Source of the DNA: Kineococcus mangrovi
GTDB taxonomy: Bacteria > Actinomycetota > Actinomycetes > Actinomycetales > Kineococcaceae
DNA: 64,000 nt
Reading direction: 5' to 3'
NCBI RefSeq assembly: GCF_041320705.1
Contig: NZ_JBGGTQ010000004.1
Span: 434,001 to 498,000 of the forward strand
Below the pieces are notes generated by a model. It searched no databases and was not told the DNA's origin. It saw only the letters and a list, made by a program, of their open reading frames with translations. Of this stretch, positions 10,395-18,651 are shown piece after piece; within the stretch, counting starts at the first letter, position 1, and each line of letters opens with the position of its first letter. The translations under genes were made by a program, and so were the position numbers.

Positions 10395-12050
10395 TCAGCG
10401 GCGGCGGCGGTGGCCGCGGGCGGTCCAGCCGAGGTAACCGGTGAGGGCCGCGAGGGCGGCCCCGCCGACGGCGACGACCTTCGTCTCGTGCGGTTTGAGC
10501 CGTTCCGGGTCGGTCGAGCCGAGCGTGGCGAGGGCCTCGATGCCGGCGGACACGACGAGGCCGACGACGAGGCGGTTGCCGATCCGTTCCAGCCGGGCCA
10601 CGAGCGGGTCGAGCTCGTCGGTGCGCAGCGAGACGGAGACCCCGTCGCGGTCCAGGACGTCGAGCAGCCGGCCGAGCTGACCGGGCAGCTCCACCCCGAG
10701 CTGGGCCACGTCCACCCCGGCCTGCCGGACGCGCTTGGCCAGCACGAGCGGGTCGAAGTGCCGGGCGACGAGGCGCCGGGCGTAGGGGCCGAGGATGCGC
10801 CCGAGCTGGAAGTCGGGGTCCAGGCTCGCCCCGAGCCCTTCCGTCATGACGATCATTTTCACGACGAGAGCGAGGTTGCGGGGCAGCGCCAGGTGGTGCC
10901 GACGCAGGATCTCCAGCACGTCCCGGACGATGTCGCCGACCTTGATGCGCCCCAGCGGCAGCCCCTCGTACGTGCGCAGCAGGTGCGCGCAGTCGGTCGT
11001 CAGCCGCACCCGGTCGACCCGGTGCTCGGTGACGCCGATCGTCGCGAAGGCCGCCGCGATCCGCGCCGGGTCGCGCCGGTCGAACGCGGCCAGCAGCATC
11101 GCCAGGTGCTCGCGGGAACGTTCGTCGACCTCGCCGACCATCCCGTAGTCGAGCAGGCCGATGCGGCCCGAGGGTTCGATGAGGAAGTTCCCCGGGTGCG
11201 GGTCGGCGTGGAAGAAGCCGTGCTCGAAGACCATGTCCGCCAGCAGCCGCGTCGCCCGCGCGGCCAGCGCGGACCGGTCGATCCCGTGCTCGGCGAGACC
11301 GGCCCCGTCGCTGATCTTCACCCCGTGCAACCGTTCGAGGGTGATGACACGCGACGTCGTGGTGTCCCAGAAGACCCGAGGGATGCGGATGTCGGGGTCG
11401 CCGTGGAAGTTGCGGGCGAAGCGCTCGGCGTTGTGACCTTCGGACAGGTAGTCGAGCTCGGCCCGCAGGGTGTCGGCGAAGTCGGTCGCCAGGCCCACGA
11501 CGTCGTAGTCGGCGGCCACGGACCAGCGGCGCGAGGCCTGCACGGCGAGGGTCCGCAGGATCTCCAGGTCACCCTCGACCTCCTCGACGACGCCGGGGCG
11601 GCGGACCTTCACGACGACCCGGGTCCCGTCCTCGCGCACCGCCGTGTGGGCCTGCCCGATCGAGGCGCTGGCCAGCGGTTCGCGGTTGAAGTGGACGAAC
11701 AGCTCCTCCGGGTCCCCGCCCAGCTCCTCCTCGACGGCGTTGCGGACGACCTCCCACGGCACCGGGCTCGCGCTGTCCTGCAGCCGTTCCAGCTCACGCT
11801 GGAAGGCGGGGGAGAGCAGGTCGGGACGGGTGGAGAGGATCTGCCCGATCTTGACGGCCGTCGGGCCGAGCTCCTCCATGACGAGCCGGACGTGCTCGGC
11901 GCGGGTGTGCCGCTCCCGCTCCCGGGGGCGGCCGAACAGGTCCCAGTCGGTGCGCACCCACCGTTCGAGCCCGAGGGCGTCGATGAAGTACCCCAGACCG
12001 TGCCGGGACAGGATCCGGCTGATCTGCAGGTAACGGTCCTGGTGGCGCAC
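10395..12050 (-). CDS. ABC1/AarF/UbiB-family atypical kinase
   Basis: The 551-residue protein belongs to the UbiB (ABC1/ADCK) atypical kinase family, linked in other organisms to quinone biosynthesis or lipid handling. The family KxGQ motif is present in AVKIGQILSTRPD, the nucleotide-binding lysine in VVVKVRRPG, and the catalytic/metal region in FFHADPHPGNFL. Near the C-terminus the hydrophobic VVGLVVSAGIEALA and KVVAVGGAALAALTGYLGW look like two membrane helices, as is common in this family. GTG 12050 has GGGAGA upstream. A methyltransferase gene lies just upstream on the same strand. The true substrate is unknown. Confidence 0.93.
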   Translation of the reverse strand: MRHQDRYLQISRILSRHGLGYFIDALGLERWVRTDWDLFGRPRERERHTRAEHVRLVMEELGPTAVKIGQILSTRPDLLSPAFQRELERLQDSASPVPWEVVRNAVEEELGGDPEELFVHFNREPLASASIGQAHTAVREDGTRVVVKVRRPGVVEEVEGDLEILRTLAVQASRRWSVAADYDVVGLATDFADTLRAELDYLSEGHNAERFARNFHGDPDIRIPRVFWDTTTSRVITLERLHGVKISDGAGLAEHGIDRSALAARATRLLADMVFEHGFFHADPHPGNFLIEPSGRIGLLDYGMVGEVDERSREHLAMLLAAFDRRDPARIAAAFATIGVTEHRVDRVRLTTDCAHLLRTYEGLPLGRIKVGDIVRDVLEILRRHHLALPRNLALVVKMIVMTEGLGASLDPDFQLGRILGPYARRLVARHFDPLVLAKRVRQAGVDVAQLGVELPGQLGRLLDVLDRDGVSVSLRTDELDPLVARLERIGNRLVVGLVVSAGIEALATLGSTDPERLKPHETKVVAVGGAALAALTGYLGWTARGHRRRR

Positions 12051-12108
12051 GCTGTCTCCCCGCGGGTTGCCCTGCCCGGCACTCTACGCAGCGCCGCCCG
12101 GGCCGACC

Positions 12109-12723
12109 TCAGGGGCGGGTGAGGCGGTGGACGCTCACGGCCGGCGGCCCGTCGTGCGGCACGGGCTGCACCGTCCACGTGCGGGCGGCGCCCGCGAGGA
12201 ACTCCGGCGTCGGCAACCGGCCCGGGTCGGCGACCATCGCCCAGCCCCCCGGGGCCAGCAGCGCCGGGAGCGCGGCGAGGATCGGTGCGACGTTGCGGCG
12301 TTCGTACAGGACGTCGGCCGCCAGCACGACGTCGAAGGGCGGGGCCAGGGGAGCGGGGTCGTCCGTCCAGCTCCACCGCTGCGCCCGCAGCGTCGCCCCG
12401 TTGCGGTCGGCGTTCTCGCGCAACAGGTCCACCGCGTCCGGCGCCCAGTCCGCCGCCGTCACCTCGTGACCGGCCAGGGCCGCGCACAGGGAGGGGACAC
12501 CCAGCCCGGCGCCGATCTCCAGCACCCGGCAGGGCCCGTCCCCGAGCTGGCCGGGCAGCACGTCGGCCAGGACGAGGGCGCTCGGCCACAGCTCGGCCCA
12601 GTAGGGGACGAACTCGTCGTGGGCGAAGGCCTCCTCGGTGAACAGCGCTTCGAGGTCGCGGGGCATCTTGAGCGAGAGGTGGCGGCCCGCCGCCTGCACG
12701 TCGCGGTCGACGAGGTCCAGCAC
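12109..12723 (-). CDS. Class I SAM-dependent methyltransferase
   Basis: About 204 residues form a Rossmann-type methyltransferase. Motif I is VLEIGAGLGVPSL, followed by the acidic end of strand 2 in VTAADWAPDA and the motif near FDVVLAADVLYE. The FAHDEFVPYWAELWPSALVLA opening is characteristic of the METTL/nicotinamide-N-methyltransferase-like group, which often modifies proteins. The GTG start at 12723 is chosen because the conserved region begins soon after; an internal ATG (MPRDLEALF) about 20 codons on is an alternative. Substrate cannot be assigned. Confidence 0.85.
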   Translation of the reverse strand: MLDLVDRDVQAAGRHLSLKMPRDLEALFTEEAFAHDEFVPYWAELWPSALVLADVLPGQLGDGPCRVLEIGAGLGVPSLCAALAGHEVTAADWAPDAVDLLRENADRNGATLRAQRWSWTDDPAPLAPPFDVVLAADVLYERRNVAPILAALPALLAPGGWAMVADPGRLPTPEFLAGAARTWTVQPVPHDGPPAVSVHRLTRP

Positions 12724-12789
12724 CTGTGGATCGTACCGACCGACCCGACGCCGGTCGGCGATACTGGTGCCGACCGAGGAGGGGTGGCC

Positions 12790-13356
12790 GTGGCAGCCGA
12801 GATGAGCGACGACGCCGTGAGCGTCCTGCGCCGCGAGTGGGTGTTCGAGGACCTGCTCGCCCTGCCCGACGACGGGTACCGCTACGAGATCCTGGATGGG
12901 CAGCTCACCGTGACTCCGCCGCCCTCGGTCCTGCACCAGGACGTGATCGACAACCTGCGCACCGTGCTCCTCGGCCGGGTGCCCGAGCAGTGGCGGCTGA
13001 AGACCGGCGTCGGGGTGCGGGTGCCCCGGCCGGGCCCGGAGCGCTACGTCGTCCCGGACCTGCTGGCCGCGTCCGGACCGCGACCGGAGCGGTACTACGA
13101 GCCGGGGGCCGTCCGCCTCGTCGTCGAGGTGGCGTCGGCATCGACGGAGCTGCGGGACGCGGGCTCGAAGAAGGCCCTCTACGAGGCGCACGGCATCCCG
13201 ACCTGCCTGCTGGTCGATCCGGTGGCCCGGACCCTCACCGCCTTCGAGCTGGCGGGAGGCGCCTACCGGACGGCGTGGCGGATGACCGACGACGCCCCCG
13301 GCCGGGACCTGCTGGCGGGCGTCGCGCTCGGGGACCTGACGGCCGAACCCCGCTGA
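12790..13356 (+). CDS. Uma2-family (DUF820) putative restriction-endonuclease-fold protein
   Basis: The 188-residue product has the Uma2/DUF820 layout: DGYRYEILDGQLTVTPPPS near the start, the PD-(D/E)xK-like residues spread over YVVPDLL, VRLVVEVAS and KKALYEAHGIP, then the CLLVDP strand. These proteins share the restriction endonuclease fold, but cellular roles are poorly known and they occur in many copies in cyanobacteria and actinobacteria. Start choice is open. GTG 12790 has GAGGAGGGG five bases upstream; GTG 12784 and ATG 12802 are alternatives. It converges with sdhB, 25 bp apart. Confidence 0.87.
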   Translation: MAAEMSDDAVSVLRREWVFEDLLALPDDGYRYEILDGQLTVTPPPSVLHQDVIDNLRTVLLGRVPEQWRLKTGVGVRVPRPGPERYVVPDLLAASGPRPERYYEPGAVRLVVEVASASTELRDAGSKKALYEAHGIPTCLLVDPVARTLTAFELAGGAYRTAWRMTDDAPGRDLLAGVALGDLTAEPR

Positions 13357-13381
13357 CCTCTCGCAGGCCCGGGACGACGCG

Positions 13382-14227
13382 TCAGAGCTTGCGCGAGATG
13401 AGGGCCTGCTTGACCTCGGCGATCGCCTTGGTCACCTGGATGCCGCGCGGGCACGCCTCGGAGCAGTTGAAGGTCGTGCGGCAGCGCCACACGCCCTCCT
13501 TGTCGTTGAGGATCTCCAGGCGCAGGTCCGACCCGACGTCGCGGCTGTCGAAGATGAACCGGTGCGCGTTGACGATCGCGGCCGGGCCGAAGTACTGCCC
13601 GTCGTTCCAGAACACCGGGCAGCTCGACGTGCACGCCGCGCACAGGATGCACTTGGTGGTGTCGTCGAAGCGCTCGCGGTCGGCCTGGGACTGGATCCGC
13701 TCGCGGGTCGGCTCGGAGCCCTTCGTGATGAGGAACGGCATGACCTCGCGGTAGGCCGCGAAGAACGGCTCCATGTCGACGATGAGGTCCTTCTCGACGG
13801 GCAGGCCCTTGATGGGTTCCACGACGATCGGCTTCTTGATGTCGAGGTCCTTCAGGAGCGTCTTGCACGCCAGGCGGTTGCGGCCGTTGATGCGCATGGC
13901 GTCGGACCCGCAGACCCCGTGGGCGCAGGAACGGCGGAACGACAGCCGCCCGTCCTGCTCCCACTTCACCTTGTGCAGGGCGTCGAGCACGCGGTCGGTG
14001 CCGTGCATCGTCAGCTCGTAGGACTCCCAGTGCGGTTCGGAGTCCTGCTCCGGGTCGTACCGGCGCACCTTGAGCGTGATGGTGAACGAGGGGATCTCCC
14101 CGCTGCCGGACACGTTCCCGCCCTCGCGGGGGGCGGCGCCCCCGGAGCCCTCACGGGCGCGGTCGGCGGACTTGGCCGAGCCCGCCTCGGCGTTCGTCTC
14201 CTGCGGGCTGGTCTCGGGGGTGGACAT
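13382..14227 (-). CDS. sdhB: Succinate dehydrogenase iron-sulfur subunit
   Basis: SdhB carries electrons from the flavin to quinone in complex II. The 281-residue protein has the 2Fe-2S cluster region SCAHGVCGSDAM with the later RLAC, where an Asp replaces one cysteine as in several bacterial SdhB. It also has CILCAACTSSCPV and CSEACPRGI for the 4Fe-4S and 3Fe-4S clusters. The first 45 residues are a polar, low-complexity extension beyond the usual start and may be partly unstructured. The ATG overlaps the sdhA stop as TGATG. It is the last gene of the minus-strand sdhCDAB operon. Confidence 0.97.
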   Translation of the reverse strand: MSTPETSPQETNAEAGSAKSADRAREGSGGAAPREGGNVSGSGEIPSFTITLKVRRYDPEQDSEPHWESYELTMHGTDRVLDALHKVKWEQDGRLSFRRSCAHGVCGSDAMRINGRNRLACKTLLKDLDIKKPIVVEPIKGLPVEKDLIVDMEPFFAAYREVMPFLITKGSEPTRERIQSQADRERFDDTTKCILCAACTSSCPVFWNDGQYFGPAAIVNAHRFIFDSRDVGSDLRLEILNDKEGVWRCRTTFNCSEACPRGIQVTKAIAEVKQALISRKL

Positions 14228-16059
14228 CAGTACTTGCGCTCCATCGGCTGGTAGCGGGTCTGGACGACGGGCTTGAAGTCCAGGCGCGTCGTGTACGACC
14301 CGTCGGCGTCGTGCTCGCGGTACACCATCGTGTGCCGCATGTAGTTCACGTCGTCGCGGTTGGGGTAGTCCTCCCGGAAGTGCCCGCCACGGGACTCCTT
14401 GCGCTCCAGCGCCCCGAGGCACATCGCCTCGGCGAGGTCGAGCAGGAACCCGAGCTCGAGACCCTCGAGGAGGTCGAGGTTGAACCGCTTGCCCTTGTCC
14501 TGCACCGAGGCGCGGGCGTAGCGCTCCTTGAGCCGGTCGATGTCGGTGAGCGCCTGCTTCAGCGTCGCCTCGGTGCGGAACACCTGGGCGTTGGCGTCCA
14601 TCGTGTCCTGCAGCTCGCGGCGGATGTCGGAGATGCGCTCACCCTGGGGGCGGTCGCGCAGGTCGGCCATCCAGTTCACGACGTGCAGCTCGGAACCGTC
14701 GGGCACCGCGATCCACTCGGCCTTGGTGGCGTACTCGGCGGCGGCGATGCCGGCGCGGCGGCCGAACACGTTGATGTCCAGCAGCGAGTTCGTGCCCAGG
14801 CGGTTGGACCCGTGGACCGACACGCAGGCGACCTCGCCGGCCGCGTACAGGCCCGGCACGACCCGGGTGTTGTCCTGCAGGACCTCCGCGTCGACGTTCG
14901 TCGGCACGCCGCCCATCGCGTAGTGCGCCGTCGGGTACACCGGGACGGGCTCGGTGTAGGGCTCGACGCCGAGGTAGGTGCGGGCGAACTCGGTGATGTC
15001 GGGCAGCTTGGCGTCGATGTGCGCGGGTTCCAGGTGCGTCAGGTCGAGCAGGACGTAGTCCTTGTTCGGCCCGGCGCCGCGGCCCTCGCGCACCTCGTTG
15101 GCCATCGAGCGCGCGACGATGTCGCGCGGCGCGAGGTCCTTGATGGTGGGCGCGTAGCGCTCCATGAACCGCTCGCCGTCGGCGTTGCGCAGGATCCCGC
15201 CCTCGCCGCGCGCGGCCTCGGACAGCAGGATGCCCAGGCCCGCCAGGCCGGTCGGGTGGAACTGGAAGAACTCCATGTCCTCCAGCGGCAGCCCGCGCCG
15301 GTAGGCGATGGCCATGCCGTCCCCGGTGAGGGTGTGGGCGTTGGAGGTTGTCTTGTAGACCTTGCCGGCGCCGCCGGTGGCCAGGACGACGGACTTGGCC
15401 TGGAACACGTGGATCTCGCCGGTGGCGAGCTCGTAGGCCACGACACCCGCGATGCGCTGGTCGCCGGGGGTCCCGATCGAGGGAGGGGTCTGCAGACCGG
15501 GCTGGTCGGCGGCGCCCTCGATCTCCTGGCCCGTCTTCGCCTCCGCCGTCGGGACGAGGAGCAGGTCGAGGACGTAGAACTCGTTGAAGAACTCCACCTC
15601 GTGCTTGACGCACTGCTGGTAGAGCGTCTGCAGGATCATGTGGCCCGTGCGGTCGGCCGCGAAGCAGCTGCGGCGCACCGGGGACTTGCCGTGGTCGCGG
15701 GTGTGCCCGCCGAACCGGCGCTGGTCGATCTTGCCCTCGGGGGTGCGGTTGAACGGCAGCCCCATCTTCTCCAGGTCCAGGACCGCGTCGATGGCCTCCT
15801 TGCACATCACCTCGGCGGCGTCCTGGTCGACCAGGTAGTCACCGCCCTTGACGGTGTCGAAGGTGTGCCACTCCCAGTTGTCCTCCTCGACGTTCGCCAG
15901 GGCGGCGCACATGCCGCCCTGGGCCGCACCGGTGTGCGAACGCGTCGGGTACAGCTTGGTGAGGACGGCGGTCCGGGCGCGCTGCCCGGACTCCAGGGCC
16001 GCGCGCATCCCCGCGCCGCCGGCCCCCACGATCACGACGTCGAACTGGTGGGTCTGCAT
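14227..16059 (-). CDS. sdhA: Succinate dehydrogenase flavoprotein subunit
   Basis: SdhA oxidises succinate to fumarate on covalently bound FAD. The 610-residue protein begins with the dinucleotide fold VVIVGAGGAGMRAALE. The FAD-attachment His is in RSHTGAAQGG, and the catalytic loop FGGHTRDHGKSPVRRSC is intact. Its C-terminus has the SdhA-type ending (GHFREDYPNRDD). Length and motifs fit the SdhA rather than the fumarate-reductase branch, although the two cannot be separated by sequence alone. It lies between sdhD and sdhB. Confidence 0.97.
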   Translation of the reverse strand: MQTHQFDVVIVGAGGAGMRAALESGQRARTAVLTKLYPTRSHTGAAQGGMCAALANVEEDNWEWHTFDTVKGGDYLVDQDAAEVMCKEAIDAVLDLEKMGLPFNRTPEGKIDQRRFGGHTRDHGKSPVRRSCFAADRTGHMILQTLYQQCVKHEVEFFNEFYVLDLLLVPTAEAKTGQEIEGAADQPGLQTPPSIGTPGDQRIAGVVAYELATGEIHVFQAKSVVLATGGAGKVYKTTSNAHTLTGDGMAIAYRRGLPLEDMEFFQFHPTGLAGLGILLSEAARGEGGILRNADGERFMERYAPTIKDLAPRDIVARSMANEVREGRGAGPNKDYVLLDLTHLEPAHIDAKLPDITEFARTYLGVEPYTEPVPVYPTAHYAMGGVPTNVDAEVLQDNTRVVPGLYAAGEVACVSVHGSNRLGTNSLLDINVFGRRAGIAAAEYATKAEWIAVPDGSELHVVNWMADLRDRPQGERISDIRRELQDTMDANAQVFRTEATLKQALTDIDRLKERYARASVQDKGKRFNLDLLEGLELGFLLDLAEAMCLGALERKESRGGHFREDYPNRDDVNYMRHTMVYREHDADGSYTTRLDFKPVVQTRYQPMERKY

Positions 16060-16087
16060 GGTGTGGTCTCCCGCCTCGTCGTTCCGG

Positions 16088-16585
16088 TCAGTTCGTGATG
16101 CTGGGGACGTTCGCGCTGCCGGCGCGGCAGACCTCCAGGGTGGAGTTCGGGTCGGCGCAGGGGTCGAACGTGAAGATGACGAGGGTGCCGACGACGATGA
16201 CGATGACCGTCGCGACGTAGAGCGCCATCTTGAGCCAGAACCGGGTCGCGTCCCGATCGGCGTAGTCGTTGATGACGGTGCGGACGCCGTTGGTGCCGTG
16301 CAGCTGCGCGAGCCACAGCATCAGCAGGTCCCACACCTGCCAGAACGGGCTGGACCACTTGCCGGCGACGAAGCCCCAGTCGACCTGGTGGATCCCGTCG
16401 CCCGTCATGAGGTTGACGAACAGGTGGCCGAAGACCAGGACGATGAGGAGCAGGCCGGACATGCGCATGAACAGCCAGCCGTACAGCTCCCAGTTGGTCC
16501 GGGTCGGCTTGTTGCGCTTGTACGGCGAACGCGGGGTTTCCAGGGCCGGGGCGTAGCTGCCGCCGGGGGTCTGATCGGTGCTCAC
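16088..16585 (-). CDS. sdhD: Succinate dehydrogenase hydrophobic membrane anchor subunit
   Basis: The 165-residue protein anchors complex II in the membrane. After a polar N-terminus of about 30 residues, three hydrophobic segments follow: GWLFMRMSGLLLIVLVFGHL, then WQVWDLLMLWLAQLHG, then ALYVATVIVIVVGTLVIF. The His in the first helix and HGTNGVRTVINDY after the second match SdhD anchors of actinobacteria that have two membrane subunits. The GTG start lies 13 bp after sdhC. The C-terminus ends with a short Cys-containing tail. Confidence 0.92.
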   Translation of the reverse strand: MSTDQTPGGSYAPALETPRSPYKRNKPTRTNWELYGWLFMRMSGLLLIVLVFGHLFVNLMTGDGIHQVDWGFVAGKWSSPFWQVWDLLMLWLAQLHGTNGVRTVINDYADRDATRFWLKMALYVATVIVIVVGTLVIFTFDPCADPNSTLEVCRAGSANVPSITN

Positions 16586-16598
16586 GGCGCGTCGCCCC

Positions 16599-17027
16599 TC
16601 AGTGCGTGAAGACGTTGGTCAGGTGACGGACGAGGAAGGGCACCATGAGGACGACCCACAGGCCGACGACGCCCCAGAACAGCTTGCGCTGGTGCCTGGT
16701 CCCGCCGGACCAGAAGTCGATCAGGATGATCCGGACCCCGTTGAGGGCGTGGAAGACCACGGCGCCGACGAGACCGGCCTCGCCCAGGCCCATGACCGGG
16801 TTCTTGTACTGCCCGATGACGCCGTTGTAGACCTCGGGCGACACGCGCACCGTGGCGGTGTCCAGGACGTGCACGAAGAGGAAGAAGAAGATCAGCACCC
16901 CGGAGATGCGGTGCATGACCCACGACCACATGCCCTCGCGACCGCGGTAGAGCGTGCCTGCTGGTCGTCCGGTCTTCGACTTCCCGACGGGCGCGCCCTG
17001 TCCGGGTGGGGTCAGGCTCGTGGCCAC
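16599..17027 (-). CDS. sdhC: Succinate dehydrogenase cytochrome b556 subunit
   Basis: The 142-residue protein is the first gene of the operon. It has the SdhC signature region MWSWVMHRISGVLIFFFLFV, with the His expected to ligate haem, then VYNGVIGQYKNP, the helix VGAVVFHALNGVRIILIDFW and a final helix before its C-terminus. GTG 17027 is chosen over an upstream start because GAGGAGGA lies five bases ahead and the coding bias begins there. Its promoter must lie in the divergent region 17028-17369; TACAGT at 17106-17101 on the minus strand is a possible -10. Confidence 0.94.
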   Translation of the reverse strand: MATSLTPPGQGAPVGKSKTGRPAGTLYRGREGMWSWVMHRISGVLIFFFLFVHVLDTATVRVSPEVYNGVIGQYKNPVMGLGEAGLVGAVVFHALNGVRIILIDFWSGGTRHQRKLFWGVVGLWVVLMVPFLVRHLTNVFTH

Positions 17028-17204
17028 CGACGTCCTCCTCGAGTGCTCCTCGACGCCGGGTCCACCCGGGCTCCGGCGCTCAGGCGGCGGCGTCGTGACC
17101 ACTGTAGGCGCGCAGGCGTGCGGGAGCCGACCCACGGCCGTCGCCGTGTGCCTTTTGTGATGAAGGACTCACGGCGGCGTGAAGGGGGCTGAGGCGCAAG
17201 TCAC

Positions 17205-17223
17205 GCAGGTCAGCCTCACCTAC
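17205..17223. promoter_or_regulatory. DtxR/IdeR-like iron-box palindrome between sdhC and manC
   Basis: The 15 central bases have the symmetrical skeleton AGGT-n-AG-n-CT-n-ACCT, which is that of the DtxR/IdeR/DmdR iron box. Fourteen of 19 positions agree with the consensus as I remember it. It overlaps a TACCTT hexamer (17221-17226). It lies 178 bp upstream of sdhC and 147 bp upstream of manC, in the only promoter region available to the iron-rich succinate dehydrogenase operon. The match is seen; regulation is inferred. Confidence 0.55.
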
Positions 17224-17260
17224 CTTGGACCAACCTCGGGCCGCCGCGCAAGCCGCCGCA

Positions 17261-17290
17261 CCCGTTCGGACCCGTCCGGACCCGTCCGGT
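17261..17290. repeat. Three 10-bp tandem repeats in the sdhC-manC intergenic region
   Basis: CCCGTTCGGA, CCCGTCCGGA and CCCGTCCGGT follow each other without a gap. The period is one helical turn, so equivalent bases face the same side of the helix. The last two contain TCCGG. The rest of the 342-base region 17028-17369 has the iron box, possible -10 hexamers and no supportable gene. Confidence 0.7.
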
Positions 17291-17369
17291 CCACCGCCCT
17301 GCTCCGTCCGGGCGAGCGACCTCGGACGAGTCGCCGTCGCGGCACGTGCGCACCGGTAGGTTCCGGGTC

Positions 17370-18566
17370 ATGACCGACGGGGGACAGTCCAGCAGCAGCA
17401 CCGGACCGGGGTCGTGGGCCTCCACGACGGCCTGGTCGGTCGACGACCTCGAGGACGCGCAGATCGACCTGTCCGACTTCCACGCCGTCGTGCCCGCGGG
17501 CGGCGCCGGCACCCGGCTGTGGCCGCTCTCGCGCAGCGACCGCCCCAAGTTCCTGCTCGACCTCACCGGCCGCGGTCGCACGCTGCTGCAGCAGACGTGG
17601 GACCGGCTGCTGCCCCTCGCCGACGCCGACCGGCTCCTGGTGGTCACCGGCCGCTCGCACGCCGAGGCGGTCGTCGAGCAGCTGCCCGACCTGCCCGCGG
17701 CCAACGTCCTGCGCGAACCGGCGCGCCGGGACTCCGCCGCCGCCATCGGCCTCGCCGCCGCCGTCCTGGTGCGCCGCAACCCCGACGCCGTCCTCGGCTC
17801 CTTCGCCGCCGACCACGTCATCTCCGGGCGCGACGACTTCGAGAGCTCGGTGGAGGAGGCCGTCGTCACCGCGCGCCGCGGCTTCGTCGTGACCATCGGC
17901 ATCGCCCCCTCGCACCCGGCGACCGGCTTCGGCTACATCCGCCTCGGCAAGCGGCTGCGGCTGCAGGGGGCCCCCAACGCGCGCCGCGTCGTGCAGTTCA
18001 AGGAGAAGCCCGACGCCCGCACCGCCTCGGCGTACCTGTCCACGGGCGACTACCGCTGGAACGGCGGCATGTTCGTCACCCGCGCCGACGTCCTGCTCGA
18101 GCTGCTCGCCACCCACGCCCCCGCCCTGCACGCCGGGCTGCAGCGGATCGCCGACGCCTGGGAGACCCCGCAGCGCGAGGCCGTCCTCGAGGAGCAGTGG
18201 AGCGCCCTGCCGGCCATCGCCATCGACCACGCCGTCGCCGAACCGGCCGCCGAGGAGGGCCGCGTCGCCGTCGTGCCCGCCACCTTCGGCTGGGACGACG
18301 TCGGGGACTTCTCCTCCCTGGCCGAGCTGCTGCCCGCCGACGTCGACCAGCCCAAGGTGCTCGGCGACCCCGACCTCGTCATCACCGAGGGCGTCGCCGG
18401 CGGGCTCGTCGTGCCCGGCAACGAGCGCGTCGTGGCCCTGCTCGGCGTCGACGACCTCGTCGTCGTCGACACCCCCGACGCGCTCATGGTCACGACGCGG
18501 GCGCGGGCGCAGGAGGTCAAGAAGCTCGTCGAGCGGGCGCTGGAGGCGGGGCTCGACGTCGTCTGA
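17370..18566 (+). CDS. manC: Mannose-1-phosphate guanylyltransferase
   Basis: The enzyme makes GDP-mannose from mannose-1-phosphate and GTP for glycans and polysaccharides. The nucleotidyltransferase signature GGAGTRLWPLSRSDRPK is followed by RDSAAAIGLAAAVL, FAADHVI, GFGYI and FKEKPD. At 398 residues it has only the transferase domain with a short tail, and lacks the phosphomannose isomerase domain of bifunctional enzymes. The first 35 residues are a polar extension rich in Ser and Thr. ATG 17370 follows TAGGTT (17357-17362) by 7 nt, a possible leaderless start. Confidence 0.93.
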   Translation: MTDGGQSSSSTGPGSWASTTAWSVDDLEDAQIDLSDFHAVVPAGGAGTRLWPLSRSDRPKFLLDLTGRGRTLLQQTWDRLLPLADADRLLVVTGRSHAEAVVEQLPDLPAANVLREPARRDSAAAIGLAAAVLVRRNPDAVLGSFAADHVISGRDDFESSVEEAVVTARRGFVVTIGIAPSHPATGFGYIRLGKRLRLQGAPNARRVVQFKEKPDARTASAYLSTGDYRWNGGMFVTRADVLLELLATHAPALHAGLQRIADAWETPQREAVLEEQWSALPAIAIDHAVAEPAAEEGRVAVVPATFGWDDVGDFSSLAELLPADVDQPKVLGDPDLVITEGVAGGLVVPGNERVVALLGVDDLVVVDTPDALMVTTRARAQEVKKLVERALEAGLDVV

Positions 18567-18574
18567 GGGCCGTC

Positions 18575-18604
18575 CCCGAGCCCCCCGCCGAGGCGGGCCG
18601 GGGT
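18575..18604 (+). terminator. GC-rich hairpin after manC
   Basis: CCCGCC and GGCGGG pair around a two-base loop (18584-18597), extended outward by CCCCG/CGGGG-type flanks. It lies between the manC stop and the promoter-like TACCGT of the next gene. Confidence 0.5.
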
Positions 18605-18651
18605 GGGGTGAGGTCGGCGGTCGGCGGGCGGCGCGGGTACCGTCGCACGAC

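Noticed and set aside
14311-16098. 595-codon plus-strand frame opposite sdhA
   Set aside because: It is rich in His, Val, Glu and Arg from reversed codons, with no motif, whereas sdhA on the other strand is complete.
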